Of a stretch of 64,000 bases of DNA, positions 41,745-50,640 are shown one piece after another. Numbering within the stretch: the first letter of the stretch is position 1; each line of letters opens with the position of its first letter. The position numbers and the translations under genes are program-made. The notes beneath the pieces are model-generated. The model did no database searches. It was not told the origin of the DNA and saw only the letters and a program-made list of their open reading frames with translations. The stretch is taken from positions 241,787 through 305,786 of the forward strand of contig NZ_JBFONW020000006.1 of assembly GCF_040783535.2 (NCBI RefSeq), in the 5' to 3' direction. The DNA is from Aestuariibius insulae (GTDB taxonomy: Bacteria > Pseudomonadota > Alphaproteobacteria > Rhodobacterales > Rhodobacteraceae).

Positions 41745-42155
41745 ATGGCCATGAAGATCCGCCTCGCTCGTGGAGGCTCTAAGAAACGCCCGTTTTACCG
41801 CATTGTCGCTGCCGACAGCCGCATGCCGCGCGACGGCCGCTATATCGAGAAACTGGGCACCTATAACCCGCTCCTGCCCAAGGACAGCGAAGAGCGCGTG
41901 AAGATGGACCTCGACCGGGTCAAGCACTGGATGGATCAGGGCGCGCAGCCAACCGACCGCGTCAGCCGCATGCTGGAAGCTGCCGGTCTTCTCGAGAAGA
42001 AAGAGCGCGCCAACCTCAAGAAGGGCGAACCCGGTAAAAAGGCCAAAGAGCGGGTTGAGGAGAAAGCCGCGAAGAAGGCCGCTGCCGAAGAAGCCGCAAA
42101 AGCCCCGGCAGAAGAGCCTGCTGAGGCTCCGGCCGAAGAAGAAGCTGCGGAGTAA
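41745..42155 (+). CDS. rpsP: 30S ribosomal protein S16
   Basis: A 136-residue S16 with the conserved MKIRLARGGSKKRPFYRIV N-terminus (after MA) and a family-typical alphaproteobacterial extension of Lys/Ala/Glu-rich residues from about 85. It is preceded by GAAAGGAC. It heads the rpsP-rimM-trmD-rplS-rpmE block. Confidence 0.97.
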   Translation: MAMKIRLARGGSKKRPFYRIVAADSRMPRDGRYIEKLGTYNPLLPKDSEERVKMDLDRVKHWMDQGAQPTDRVSRMLEAAGLLEKKERANLKKGEPGKKAKERVEEKAAKKAAAEEAAKAPAEEPAEAPAEEEAAE

Positions 42156-42193
42156 TCCGCTGATCTGGGTTGGTTTTCCATTGGTGCAATGTA

Positions 42194-42219
42194 GTGGCCA
42201 GGAGATTTCTCCTGGCCAC
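42194..42219. promoter_or_regulatory. Perfect hairpin between rpsP and rimM
   Basis: An 11-bp perfect stem (GTGGCCAGGAG / CTCCTGGCCAC) with an ATTT loop, 38 bases after the rpsP stop. There is no T-run on either side. As an intercistronic RNA hairpin it may mark processing or attenuate read-through to rimM. Confidence 0.65.
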
Positions 42220-42269
42220 GGCATGGCATCGGTGGATTCCACTGATCTCAAACCGGAAATCTGCCTGAT

Positions 42270-42773
42270 ATGAGCGAAAAGGTCCTTCTCGGAGCCATTG
42301 CTGGCGCCTTTGGCGTCAAGGGCGATGTGCGACTGAAAAGCTTCTGTGCCGATCCGGAGGCCATTGCGGACTACGCTCCGCTGGAAACGGCTGATGGAAA
42401 TACTTTCGCACAGATTGTTCTGACGGGCCGGACCAAGAATGCGCTGACCGCCCGGATCGATGGGATCACGACGAAGGAAGAGGCGGACGCTTTGAAGGGC
42501 GTGGAGCTATTCGCGCCGCGCGACCGACTCCCTCCTGCGGATGATGATGAATACTACTATAGCGACCTCGTGGGCTTGTCGGTTTTCGACACGGGTGGGG
42601 AGCTTATCGGAGAGGTGCGCAGCGTCCAAAATCATGGGGCCAGCGATCTGATTGAGATCCAGCTTCCTGGCACCTCTGCGACCGTGCTTGTGCCGTTCAC
42701 GAAAGCTGTCGTGCCCACGGTGGATCTGGAGGCCGGGCGCCTTGTGGCGGATCCGCCCGACGGTTTGCTCTAG
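42270..42773 (+). CDS. rimM: Ribosome maturation factor RimM
   Basis: A 167-residue 16S rRNA-processing factor needed for 30S head maturation, with N-terminal LLGAIAGAFGVKGDVRLKSF and the C-terminal PRC-barrel (YYYSDLVGLSVFDTGGELIGEV). Its TAG stop overlaps the stop of the convergent kinase-like gene within CTAG. Confidence 0.95.
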   Translation: MSEKVLLGAIAGAFGVKGDVRLKSFCADPEAIADYAPLETADGNTFAQIVLTGRTKNALTARIDGITTKEEADALKGVELFAPRDRLPPADDDEYYYSDLVGLSVFDTGGELIGEVRSVQNHGASDLIEIQLPGTSATVLVPFTKAVVPTVDLEAGRLVADPPDGLL

Positions 42774-43765
42774 GACGTCTGCAAGACATTCGAGAGAGAT
42801 ACGACGTTGTCGAACCGGGCGCGCTGCATTCGGTTCAGACGGCCCTGCGGAATGGCAATCCAGTCCTCCAGAAGCCTCACCTTGAGCATCAAACTCATGG
42901 CCGGATTGTTGGCCAGATTGGTGCCGTACCCATCCCAGAACGCATCTGACAGATCGGGATCGAGAAGCGCTTGGCCGGTCGAGGGGGCACCGATTGTGCG
43001 CGCGGTTGCATCGACGAGGAAGCGGGCGAGGTCGTAGCAGGCGGGAGACGAGTGATTGTTCTGGAAATCGATGCCGGACACCCGTCCTGCGCCCACGATG
43101 ATATTCTTTGAGTGAAGATCCCCGTGGTTCAGGCCAACCGGAAGCTCTGCCCCATCTGCCTCGTCCCCCGTCTTTAGCAGCGCCGTAAGGATCTTGAGAT
43201 ATTGGTCCGAGTGCCGGATCGTCTTCGCGCTTTGGTCAAATGCATCGAGCCGATTCTGCATATGTTTGAGTATAAAGCGCGTCTGGAAACGGCGGGCCGG
43301 CTCGGCGAAGGCCTGATGGAAGACCCCGATCCATTGGCCGCTTAGATGCAGGATGCGGATCTCCTCTTCACGGGACCTTGCATCGAATAGGGCGTCATGA
43401 GCCGTCTTGCCCGGCACATGGTCCATCAGGACGGTCTGGTTGTCCTTGGAATAGGTCAGAACCTTCGGGGCAGTGAGCGGATCAGAAAGCGCTTCGCAGA
43501 CGCGTCTTTGAGCGGTGATGCCGGTGAGAAAGCTATCCGACTGTTCGGGTTTGAAGACCCTTTTAAAAACGAGATCGGGGCCACTTCTGCGAGCCAGTTT
43601 CAGGATAAACCGGGCCCGATTGGAATCGACGCGCTTCCACAGAAGGCTCGATTTGAAATCGGTCGGGTCGAGCCCGATCTCCCGGACCGCGTGATGCCAG
43701 CTTTCACGTAGAGCGGACCGGTAAGGCCCCATATCCGATATCAGCATAGCAGGCAGTGTTAGCAT
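42770..43765 (-). CDS. Aminoglycoside/choline-kinase-like phosphotransferase
   Basis: A 331-residue protein-kinase-fold phosphotransferase (APH family). Catalytic loop GLNHGDLHSKNIIVGAG and the metal-binding GIDFQNNHSSPACYDLARFL are clear. It is antisense to and sits between rimM and trmD, which are normally adjacent, and is somewhat more AT-rich. Substrate unknown: sugar, lipid head group or aminoglycoside are all possible. Start is uncertain among ATGs at 43765, 43747 and 43732. Confidence 0.78.
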   Translation of the reverse strand: MLTLPAMLISDMGPYRSALRESWHHAVREIGLDPTDFKSSLLWKRVDSNRARFILKLARRSGPDLVFKRVFKPEQSDSFLTGITAQRRVCEALSDPLTAPKVLTYSKDNQTVLMDHVPGKTAHDALFDARSREEEIRILHLSGQWIGVFHQAFAEPARRFQTRFILKHMQNRLDAFDQSAKTIRHSDQYLKILTALLKTGDEADGAELPVGLNHGDLHSKNIIVGAGRVSGIDFQNNHSSPACYDLARFLVDATARTIGAPSTGQALLDPDLSDAFWDGYGTNLANNPAMSLMLKVRLLEDWIAIPQGRLNRMQRARFDNVVSLSNVLQTS

Positions 43766-43840
43766 GTCCTAAGAGCAGGAAAAGTGTATTCCGTCCGGTG
43801 TCCTGCCATCGGCGGACTTGCTTATGGACGAAGGGGTTGC

Positions 43841-44629
43841 ATGAAAAGCCATGGCCGAAAATCAATCCGAGCGTCCTCGACGCCGCAGGATCTTCTGGCA
43901 CGAGAGCAGACGCTTGCCGGGGTCTGGCGAGCGACTGTCCTGACGCTTTTGCCGGATGCCTTTCCGGGGATCCTCGGAGAGAGCCTGACGGGCAAGGCGC
44001 TGAAAGATGGGCTTTGGCAGCTAGAGGCGGTGGATCTGCGGCGCTGGGGCGAGGGCCGGCATCGCAACGTGGACGATACGCCTGCGGGCGGCGGGGCGGG
44101 AATGGTGCTACGCGCTGATATCCTGGCCAAGGCGATCGAAGATACGCCGCGGTGCGGTCCGCTGCTTTATCTAAGCCCGCGAGGAAAGCCATTCGATCAA
44201 GCGATGGCGCGGCGCCTGTCCGAGGGACCTGGTGTCAGCCTGCTATGTGGCCGGTTCGAGGGCGTGGACGAGCGCGTGATCGAGCATTTCGGGATTGAGG
44301 AGGTCTCGCTTGGCGATTTCGTCCTCACAGGCGGAGAGATCGCCGCGCAGGCCTTGATCGATGCGACAGTCCGACTTATACCCCGCGTGCTTGGGAATCA
44401 GGCAAGCCTCGAGGAAGAAAGCTTTTCCGACGGCCTGCTTGAACATCCTCAGTATACAAGACCTGCCATCTGGAACGGGCGCGAGATCCCGGAGGTTCTT
44501 CTCTCCGGTCATCACGCCAAAATCGCGGACTGGCGGCGGGCAGAAGCCGAAAGGCTGACCAAGGAACGACGACCTGACCTCTGGCGCGCCTACATCGGTA
44601 GGGACAGCGACGAAGACCAAGAGCTCTGA
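43841..44629 (+). CDS. trmD: tRNA (guanine-N1)-methyltransferase
   Basis: A 262-residue SPOUT-class methyltransferase modifying G37 of tRNAs. The knot motifs PAGGGAGMVLRADIL, LLCGRFEGVDERV and EVSLGDFVLTGGEIAA are intact. The ATG at 43841 begins a normal N-terminus; the 20 upstream residues of the open frame look like non-coding sequence. With rimM it flanks the antisense APH-like gene. Confidence 0.95.
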   Translation: MKSHGRKSIRASSTPQDLLAREQTLAGVWRATVLTLLPDAFPGILGESLTGKALKDGLWQLEAVDLRRWGEGRHRNVDDTPAGGGAGMVLRADILAKAIEDTPRCGPLLYLSPRGKPFDQAMARRLSEGPGVSLLCGRFEGVDERVIEHFGIEEVSLGDFVLTGGEIAAQALIDATVRLIPRVLGNQASLEEESFSDGLLEHPQYTRPAIWNGREIPEVLLSGHHAKIADWRRAEAERLTKERRPDLWRAYIGRDSDEDQEL

Positions 44630-44683
44630 GGCGGCATGAAACCTCTCCGGACAAACCGGGGGCAGAGATAGGAGTTGCGTCAG

Positions 44684-45076
44684 ATGGACCTGATCGCACA
44701 ACTGGAAGCCGAGCAAGTGGCCGAGCTTGGCAAGGATATTCCAGATTTCAAGGCGGGTGATACCATCCGCGTTGGCTACAAGGTGACGGAAGGCACGCGC
44801 ACCCGCGTGCAGAATTACGAAGGCGTCTGCATCAGCCGCAAGAACGGCGAAGGTATTGCCGGATCGTTCACCGTCCGTAAGATTTCCTTTGGCGAAGGCG
44901 TCGAGCGGGTTTTCCCGCTGCACTCGACCAATATCGACAGCATCACCGTGGTGCGTCGGGGCCGCGTCCGCCGCGCCAAGCTGTATTACCTCCGCTCGCG
45001 TCGCGGGAAGTCCGCACGGATCGCAGAGGTCGCCAACTACAAGCCCAAATCGCCCAAGACCGGCGCAGAAGCCTGA
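44684..45076 (+). CDS. rplS: 50S ribosomal protein L19
   Basis: A 130-residue L19 with conserved GDTIRVGYKVTEGTRTRVQ, IAGSFTVRKISFGEGVERVF and LYYLRSRRGKSARI. Start at 44684 (MDLIAQLEAEQ). Follows trmD by 54 bases with AGATAGGAG ahead of the start. Confidence 0.97.
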   Translation: MDLIAQLEAEQVAELGKDIPDFKAGDTIRVGYKVTEGTRTRVQNYEGVCISRKNGEGIAGSFTVRKISFGEGVERVFPLHSTNIDSITVVRRGRVRRAKLYYLRSRRGKSARIAEVANYKPKSPKTGAEA

Positions 45077-45090
45077 GAGGATCCGAAGCG

Positions 45091-45312
45091 ATGAAAAAAG
45101 ATATCCATCCCGACTATCACGTCATCAACGTCAAGATGACCAATGGCGACATCTTGCAGATGCGCTCGACCTACGGCAAGGAGGGCGATCAAATCTCGCT
45201 CGACATTGACCCGACGGTACACCCCGCCTGGACTGGCGGCAATACGCGCCTGATGGATACCGGCGGCCGCGTATCGAAGTTCAAGAAAAAGTACGAGGGT
45301 CTGGGCTTTTAG
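45091..45312 (+). CDS. rpmE: 50S ribosomal protein L31, cysteine-free form
   Basis: A 73-residue L31 (MKKDIHPDYHVINVKMTNG, GGRVSKFKKKYEG). None of the four zinc-binding cysteines of the C+ form is present, so this is a C- type L31. It follows rplS by 14 bases and is ended by a strong terminator. Confidence 0.95.
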   Translation: MKKDIHPDYHVINVKMTNGDILQMRSTYGKEGDQISLDIDPTVHPAWTGGNTRLMDTGGRVSKFKKKYEGLGF

Positions 45313-45335
45313 GTCGAGCCGCCAAATTGACGATC

Positions 45336-45363
45336 AAACGCCGCCTCAGGGCGGCGTTTTTCG
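45336..45363 (+). terminator. Intrinsic terminator after rpmE
   Basis: A 10-bp perfect stem AAACGCCGCC / GGCGGCGTTT with loop TCAG followed by TTTTC. Ends the rpsP-rpmE operon. Confidence 0.92.
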
Positions 45364-45461
45364 TTGGATGGCAGGCGGTTGGGCTGAAGCATCGGTTTTG
45401 CGGTTGGACCCGCTTTAAGAGTGTGTAGAACCGCGGGCGGGGTGCCAGGACAGGACTGAAC

Positions 45462-46250
45462 ATGGCTCATGTGATCGTCATCGGAAATGAGAAGGGCGGC
45501 GCGGGGAAATCGACGGTGTCGATGCATATCGCCACTGCGCTGGCGCGTCTTGAGCACTCTGTCTGCACTGTCGATCTTGATCTCAGACAACGCTCCCTGG
45601 GGCGGTATCTCGAAAATCGGTCTGCGTTCTGCGCGCGTGAGGGTTTGACCCTCCCGTCTGCTGCGTACCACGATTTTCAGCCGCCCAAAGAGGGGGACGA
45701 GATCGAGGCGCTCATGGCCTCTCTGGATGACCTCGAGACAGGATACGATTTCGTTCTTATCGACTGCCCAGGATCACATACTCCGCTCAGTCAGGTGGCT
45801 CATAGCCGCGCGGACACGCTGGTGACGCCGCTCAACGACAGTTTTATCGACTTCGACCTGCTGGCCCGGATCGACGCGGACGGCACCACAGTGAAAGGGC
45901 CCAGCATCTATTCCGAGATGGTCTGGACGGCGCGTCAGCGGCGCGCGAAGGCGGGGGAGCCGCCGATTGACTGGGTGGTGATCCGAAATCGGCTTGGATC
46001 TCAGGCGATGGTCAACAAGCGGAAAATGGAAGTGGCGATCGATGCCTTGTCGCGTCGTATCGGCTTTCGCCCTGCCCCGGGGTTCAGCGAGCGTGTGGTC
46101 TTTCGTGAGCTGTTCCCGAAGGGGCTGACGCTTCTCGATCTGCGGGATGTGGGCGTCACCAGTCTGACGATGTCGAATATCGCGGCCCGGCAGGAATTAC
46201 GCGATCTAATAAAGGCGCTCGATCTGCCGGACGTTGCCGTCACATTTTAG
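45462..46250 (+). CDS. mipZ: Division-plane positioning ATPase MipZ
   Basis: A 262-residue ParA/MinD-family ATPase. Deviant Walker A KGGAGKST (11-18), Walker B FVLIDCPG, and MipZ-typical TPLNDSFIDFDLLARID. MipZ binds ParB near the origin and inhibits FtsZ at the poles, replacing Min in many alphaproteobacteria. Start at 45462 is 39 bases after the promoter-like region that follows the rpmE terminator. Confidence 0.93.
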   Translation: MAHVIVIGNEKGGAGKSTVSMHIATALARLEHSVCTVDLDLRQRSLGRYLENRSAFCAREGLTLPSAAYHDFQPPKEGDEIEALMASLDDLETGYDFVLIDCPGSHTPLSQVAHSRADTLVTPLNDSFIDFDLLARIDADGTTVKGPSIYSEMVWTARQRRAKAGEPPIDWVVIRNRLGSQAMVNKRKMEVAIDALSRRIGFRPAPGFSERVVFRELFPKGLTLLDLRDVGVTSLTMSNIAARQELRDLIKALDLPDVAVTF

Positions 46251-46255
46251 GTTCG

Positions 46256-47527
46256 TCAGCGGCCTTGCGTGGACTGGAACTTTTGAGCCGCATCCGCCAT
46301 CCACGGATCCGCGGCGGGTTTGGGTGCAAGGGTTGCCGCGGGCTGAGGTATCTCATTGCGTTGATCCCGCTTCGGCAGGCTTTCAATGGTGTTCATCTGC
46401 GTCGGTTCGCCGAGCAGTTCCTTGATGGGGAGCGAAAGAGACGACAAGAGGCCGCTTTCGAGGGTCATGGAAGGTCCAAGCCGCGTTCCATAGAGCGGCA
46501 GAACAACCAGAATAGCGAGAAGAGCCACCACCGCGGCGGCAAAGCGATGCTCAGTCGAAAGACCTTTTTTGCGAACGGTTTTGCGGTTCTGCGCTTCACG
46601 GCTTTGCGCCGTCGCGACCCAAGAAGTCGTGCGGGCTTGGGCGGCGGCGTTGGAGGCTTCTCTCTCCCGCTTCACCGGCTCCTTCGCCTTGTAGATATCA
46701 ACGCCTTTCGAGCCGCTTCTCTCCATGTCGCGCTGCTTCCACAGGGGAACCGACTGATCCGGTCGCGGCGTCATCATGGCCGGTTCTGGGATTTCGATGT
46801 TATCGGCAACATCGTAGTCGTCGATCGAAGAGACGGGTTGCTTCGGGCGGCGGCCAGACAGGGTCTTTATGACCGCAAGCCCGAGGAAAAGAAGCGCCGC
46901 AATCCTGAAGATTTGCCCTTCAGAGGCCTGACCCGGAGCAAAGGCCGCTGCGCGCCCGTTGCGATATTCGCGTAGGATCAAAGCCGTGGAGGGGAGCGAC
47001 CTGCCTTCTCTGGCGAAGGAGTCATCGACGATATCCTCGAACTTCGCGAGGCTTCCGCTAAAGCCGTTAAGCGTGACGACCGGACCGAAGGCTCCGAAGG
47101 TTTCGGCTGCGCCCAGATATTTCAGCGGGTCGATATCGTCGAACGTGAACCCACCGTGATCGAGTATGAGAATGCCATAGCTTTGAGGATCTTGACCGGC
47201 CTTGGCATCCGTCGCGACGAGGGGGATCATGTAGGCGTAGTCATCCGCGCCGTCACCGGTCAGTGTCAGACGGTAGTCCATCGTGAAGTCGAGCTGCGCC
47301 CTGACATGAACTTCGTTAAAGTCGTGCACATCGCGGCGTTTGGTAAAGTCCGCGATATCGACAACCGGCGGCGGGCCGTTTGCTAGCGCTGTAGCCCGCC
47401 GGTCTTCGCGCTTTTCTGCCAGATCCGCGAAATAGAGGCCTGCACCAAAGAGGCCTGCAGCGATCACCATCAAAACGAACGGCCCGCGGTTCAGAATATA
47501 CCAAATCAGAGAAAAGATACTGCCCAT
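46256..47527 (-). CDS. Conserved membrane protein, unknown
   Basis: A 423-residue protein with an N-terminal span (about 16-32), a mixed alpha/beta domain (residues 50-200), further spans at about 208-222 and 330-350, and a Pro/Ala/Lys-rich tail ending PWMADAAQKFQSTQGR. No recognised domain. Convergent with mipZ, 5 bases between stops. Composition still core-like, so it is the last core gene before the accessory region. Confidence 0.65.
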   Translation of the reverse strand: MGSIFSLIWYILNRGPFVLMVIAAGLFGAGLYFADLAEKREDRRATALANGPPPVVDIADFTKRRDVHDFNEVHVRAQLDFTMDYRLTLTGDGADDYAYMIPLVATDAKAGQDPQSYGILILDHGGFTFDDIDPLKYLGAAETFGAFGPVVTLNGFSGSLAKFEDIVDDSFAREGRSLPSTALILREYRNGRAAAFAPGQASEGQIFRIAALLFLGLAVIKTLSGRRPKQPVSSIDDYDVADNIEIPEPAMMTPRPDQSVPLWKQRDMERSGSKGVDIYKAKEPVKREREASNAAAQARTTSWVATAQSREAQNRKTVRKKGLSTEHRFAAAVVALLAILVVLPLYGTRLGPSMTLESGLLSSLSLPIKELLGEPTQMNTIESLPKRDQRNEIPQPAATLAPKPAADPWMADAAQKFQSTQGR

Positions 47528-48164
47528 GCCACCCTCGTCAGAATATAGGACCGTTCTGCCTGCGCCTCTGGCAAAAACTGTGGCAGATCCCGGGCTATTT
47601 TCGGCAACTCTGGATATAGATGAAGAATCACTAGATCCGCCCCAACCAGCGCAAATTTGGTCTTTTCTAGCCTAGGAGTTCTCTGCAGTCCGCGACCTCA
47701 TCGGCGCTGTAGGCAACCTTAGGCTGTTCTATTAACGCGAGACGTTTGGTTGCTGGGCCTTTTCTTAGGGTTTGCTGCAGAAAGGGGTAGTTGACGTCTC
47801 ATTTGCGCGGCGGGCATCAGTCGTAGCTCATTGCAGTGTCGAAATATCATGGTCTGACAGCAGAGTGATGCACGGCACACACAGACACTATGCTTGGGAA
47901 TATGCTCCGCAAGCCCGAAGATAGCGATGACGCACGGCGGCCTGTCACGGTTTCCTTCTCAATATCCGCGTTGAGATCCAGAGATGAGGAAACTGGCGCG
48001 CTGGGGATGCGCTTCACCGATATTTGGCGCGCTGTATTTTCAACGAAATCATTATTTATCATGGCTTTAGTCTGTCCGAAAAACGTTGGCCAAGAGTCTC
48101 GTTAAGCAAATTGTTCAGCAATTTTTGGTCGGTCGCAAGGTGGTCCTTTCGACCATTCTGTTCC
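47528..48164. other. Gene-poor stretch of about 640 bases at the core/accessory boundary
   Basis: No convincing gene. Short open frames exist on both strands at about 47847-48105 but have no clear ribosome-binding site or recognisable product and overlap each other. The composition drops visibly in GC here. It could hold decayed genes or an attachment region; no tRNA was found. Confidence 0.55.
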
Positions 48165-48830
48165 CTATGTTGCGCGGAACTCCCGCATTGCTTCACCGGA
48201 CGCGACAATCTCCACGACGTTGTCGTTGGGTGTTCTCAGAAGTTTCTTGGCATCTTGCATCGGTCCGCGCAGCCATTCTTCGTGGTCATTCGGCTCCAGC
48301 ACGAGTGGCATTCGGTTGTGCAGCTTTGAAACAACCGAATTTGGCGCTGTCGTCACCATCGTGAATGAGACCTGGTCGACCTCTAGTTCTCCAAAGAGTC
48401 CGCGTTGCACTTGCCACAAGCCAGCTATGGCGAAGCCCTCGGCGCCTTGTGCTGCAAGCCAGTGATACGTCGCAGGCTTGGCTCCGGTGGTTTCAGCGAA
48501 TGCCGACGCTGGTATTAGACATCGACGGCTCTCGAAACTCTGCTTCCAAAGATTCAAAGCCATCAGCTTGTCGTCCCGCGCGTTGTTCCATGCTGGCGGC
48601 GACAGCCAGTCACCAGTGCGTTTGGAGCGCTTAGGTTGCGTCAGAAAGCCCCAGCGGGCTCGTATGAGCGATCGGCCCCCTGACTTGCCGAGTGCGACGA
48701 TCGGCGCTTCATACTTCGGAAAGACTGCCGGTAGCGCCGGAAGGTTGCCTAGTTTGGTAAGTGCAGGAGAGACGTCGAACAGAGATCGCATTGCTTCGTG
48801 CGAGAGGGTGTTGGAATACAAATTGCACAT
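48165..48830 (-). CDS. SOS response-associated peptidase (SRAP/YedK family)
   Basis: A 221-residue SRAP protein, which crosslinks to abasic sites in single-stranded DNA. Catalytic C2 follows the initiator Met (MCNLYSN). The NAR motif (WNNARDD), the CLIPASAFAETTG region and KLHNRMP are present. This family is common on phages and islands as well as in chromosomes. Somewhat AT-rich here. Confidence 0.87.
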   Translation of the reverse strand: MCNLYSNTLSHEAMRSLFDVSPALTKLGNLPALPAVFPKYEAPIVALGKSGGRSLIRARWGFLTQPKRSKRTGDWLSPPAWNNARDDKLMALNLWKQSFESRRCLIPASAFAETTGAKPATYHWLAAQGAEGFAIAGLWQVQRGLFGELEVDQVSFTMVTTAPNSVVSKLHNRMPLVLEPNDHEEWLRGPMQDAKKLLRTPNDNVVEIVASGEAMREFRAT

Positions 48831-48841
48831 TTACTAAGCAC

Positions 48842-49159
48842 CTATGCCGGCCGGGGGTATTCCGGCCCTTTAGCACGCACGATGTACCACCCAAATTCGC
48901 CCGAACAACCGCATCGTCGGCATTTCATATCTCTGGCGATGGTCAGCACAGGCGTCAGGGGATGATAGCGAGCATAGAGCGTATGCGGGGCGATCGTGAA
49001 GCGCTTGTGACAGCTCGGGCACGTCGCGATCACCGCGTCGCGCACCGTGAGACTCTCCAAGCGAACCTCGAACTTCAAACCAAGTTGCACCGTTTCATAA
49101 GACACCAGCAGAACGTAAGGTGAACGACGGGTGTCGGTAAAGAGGGAATGGGTCTGCAT
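48842..49159 (-). CDS. Small zinc-ribbon protein
   Basis: Up to 105 residues, with cysteine pairs CPSC and CRRC separated by about 34 residues, a rubredoxin-like zinc-ribbon knuckle. Start uncertain: the ATG at 49159 shares its bases with the divergent gene's start; a GTG at 49105 is an alternative and gives 87 residues. Unknown function; such ribbons often bind nucleic acid or partner proteins. Confidence 0.6.
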   Translation of the reverse strand: MQTHSLFTDTRRSPYVLLVSYETVQLGLKFEVRLESLTVRDAVIATCPSCHKRFTIAPHTLYARYHPLTPVLTIARDMKCRRCGCSGEFGWYIVRAKGPEYPRPA

Positions 49160-49397
49160 GACGCAAGGATCAGAACACCGGATATACGCATTCTGCACAT
49201 GCGGGCACACTGCCATCCTGTCAGAGCAACAAGACGTCAGCCTGCAGGAGATGAAAAGACGGCTGAGATGTTCGGCCTGCGGAAGGCGGAGTCCAGAAAT
49301 CCGCTATGTCTGGCATGGGTATCGAAAGACTAATCAATCAGCGACATCGCGGCATATGTCGTCGTACCCGGATGGTGATTTAAGGCGTCCTGATTGA
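49158..49397 (+). CDS. Small zinc-ribbon protein, divergent partner
   Basis: A 79-residue protein with CTCG and CSAC pairs 25 residues apart (YAFCTCGHTAIL, RLRCSACGRRS). ATG at 49158; a GTG at 49131 would add nine residues. Start codons of this gene and the minus-strand ribbon overlap in the palindrome CATG, so at most one of the two can use that start with an independent ribosome-binding site. Confidence 0.6.
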   Translation: MTQGSEHRIYAFCTCGHTAILSEQQDVSLQEMKRRLRCSACGRRSPEIRYVWHGYRKTNQSATSRHMSSYPDGDLRRPD

Positions 49398-49793
49398 AGC
49401 GATACGATCCGCTGCATGCACTAACTGTAATCCGACCGACGGCTGCTATGCGCAGGAAGCGAACTTTGCGAAATCATAGGTGTGGCTCTGAGCTGCCGTG
49501 CACAACGCAATCTCGATGTCGCAGGGTGCCCGAGAAGCAGACTCTCGCGCAGAACGTTGTTCAAAGTCGTTGGCAAGCTGAAGCATTGAAAGACTCTTAA
49601 GCAAAGGGACTATGCTTCACTCCGCTTCGGGTTCATCCCAAATCACCGCGCGTGGCTTATAGTGTTAAGGTTTGCCTTGTTACGTTGGGCTTGTGCTGGT
49701 CAGTTGCTTGTCGCATAGCACTGAGCGGGCGGTCTGTTTATGATCGTGAAGTAGATTTCCAGCATGATCGTGCTGGGTCAGAAGAGCGAAAGT
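49398..49793. other. Spacer of about 400 bases before the three-gene cassette
   Basis: No gene supported. A short plus-strand frame at 49394-49600 is arginine/threonine-rich without a recognisable domain or good ribosome-binding site and is rejected. The right end probably carries the cassette promoter. Confidence 0.5.
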
Positions 49794-50627
49794 ATGTCTG
49801 CTAACAATCCGTTTGAACACATCCGGCTCTTTGGTGAGAATTTCGGCCAGCGTCATGCGATTGAAATCGTTAACTTTATTGTCTCTTTTGCCGCTCCAAT
49901 TGATGCGTCTGATCATGCTAGATTTGAAGATCATAGGGGGGCAATCCAAGATATGTTCGCATCCGTCGAGGCGCTTACCGGTGTTCAGATACAGTTCAAC
50001 GTCAACTCGCCGCAGCCAAGTGTTTCTTCTGGCCAACCTCCGACCGCACCGAAAGTCCTTACCGAGTTTGCTCGAAATGGCGCTCCACGTTGGACTGCTA
50101 CCTTCGGCGACCAGAATCAAATTGTTGTATCTTCAAGAGCTTACGATGGCTGGGAGGCTGTTTGGCCAGAAGCGAAACGGCGTCTCGCGGTGCTTTTAGA
50201 GTGTATTGATCAGTACAAGCCAGTTCGGTCAATCGAGCACAGCGTTACGGACACATTTTCGTCACCGACCGAGCGCAACGCGCTGGTATGCAAAAACTTT
50301 TTTGTTGAAAATCCTCACTTACCAACCCATCTTCTGGAGTATGGGGATCCAAGGTGGGACATTTCGCATGGTTGGTTTGACGACTTCGAAGGTGATAGCC
50401 AGAAGCTGGTCAGATTTGATGCACGTGGCTTCTTACAAAACCAGCTTACAGTCTTCAGCGTCAGTAACTTGAATGCACTTCGGCCAGACAGATTTCAACT
50501 GCTTCGAGACTACCTTGCAAATGATGCGCAAGAACTTGAAAGCTCGTTTTCAAATTTCCATGAAGCCAACAAAGAATTTTTACGAAAAATTTTGCACCAT
50601 CAGTTACTTAGAAAGATGGGACTATAG
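49794..50627 (+). CDS. TIGR04255-like protein, first gene of a three-gene cassette
   Basis: A 277-residue protein from the ATG at 49794, with an AGAAGAG motif about eight bases upstream (an ATG at 49764 is an alternative). The central segment RWTATFGDQNQIVVSS...YDGWEAVWPEAKRRLAVLLE and the following segment about ligand-like strands resemble the sporadically distributed TIGR04255 family of unknown function. Soluble, no signal peptide. It is AT-rich compared with the core genome. Followed at 13 and 15 bases by two small genes, so it is an operon. Confidence 0.68.
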   Translation: MSANNPFEHIRLFGENFGQRHAIEIVNFIVSFAAPIDASDHARFEDHRGAIQDMFASVEALTGVQIQFNVNSPQPSVSSGQPPTAPKVLTEFARNGAPRWTATFGDQNQIVVSSRAYDGWEAVWPEAKRRLAVLLECIDQYKPVRSIEHSVTDTFSSPTERNALVCKNFFVENPHLPTHLLEYGDPRWDISHGWFDDFEGDSQKLVRFDARGFLQNQLTVFSVSNLNALRPDRFQLLRDYLANDAQELESSFSNFHEANKEFLRKILHHQLLRKMGL

Positions 50628-50640
50628 GAGTTTCTAGAAA

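Noticed and set aside
47847..48105. Overlapping short frames on both strands after the conserved membrane protein
   Set aside because: Mutually overlapping, no recognisable product, no good start signals; probably non-coding.
49394..49600. A 68-codon plus-strand frame after the zinc-ribbon gene
   Set aside because: Basic low-complexity text, start overlapping the previous stop without a ribosome-binding site, no known domain.
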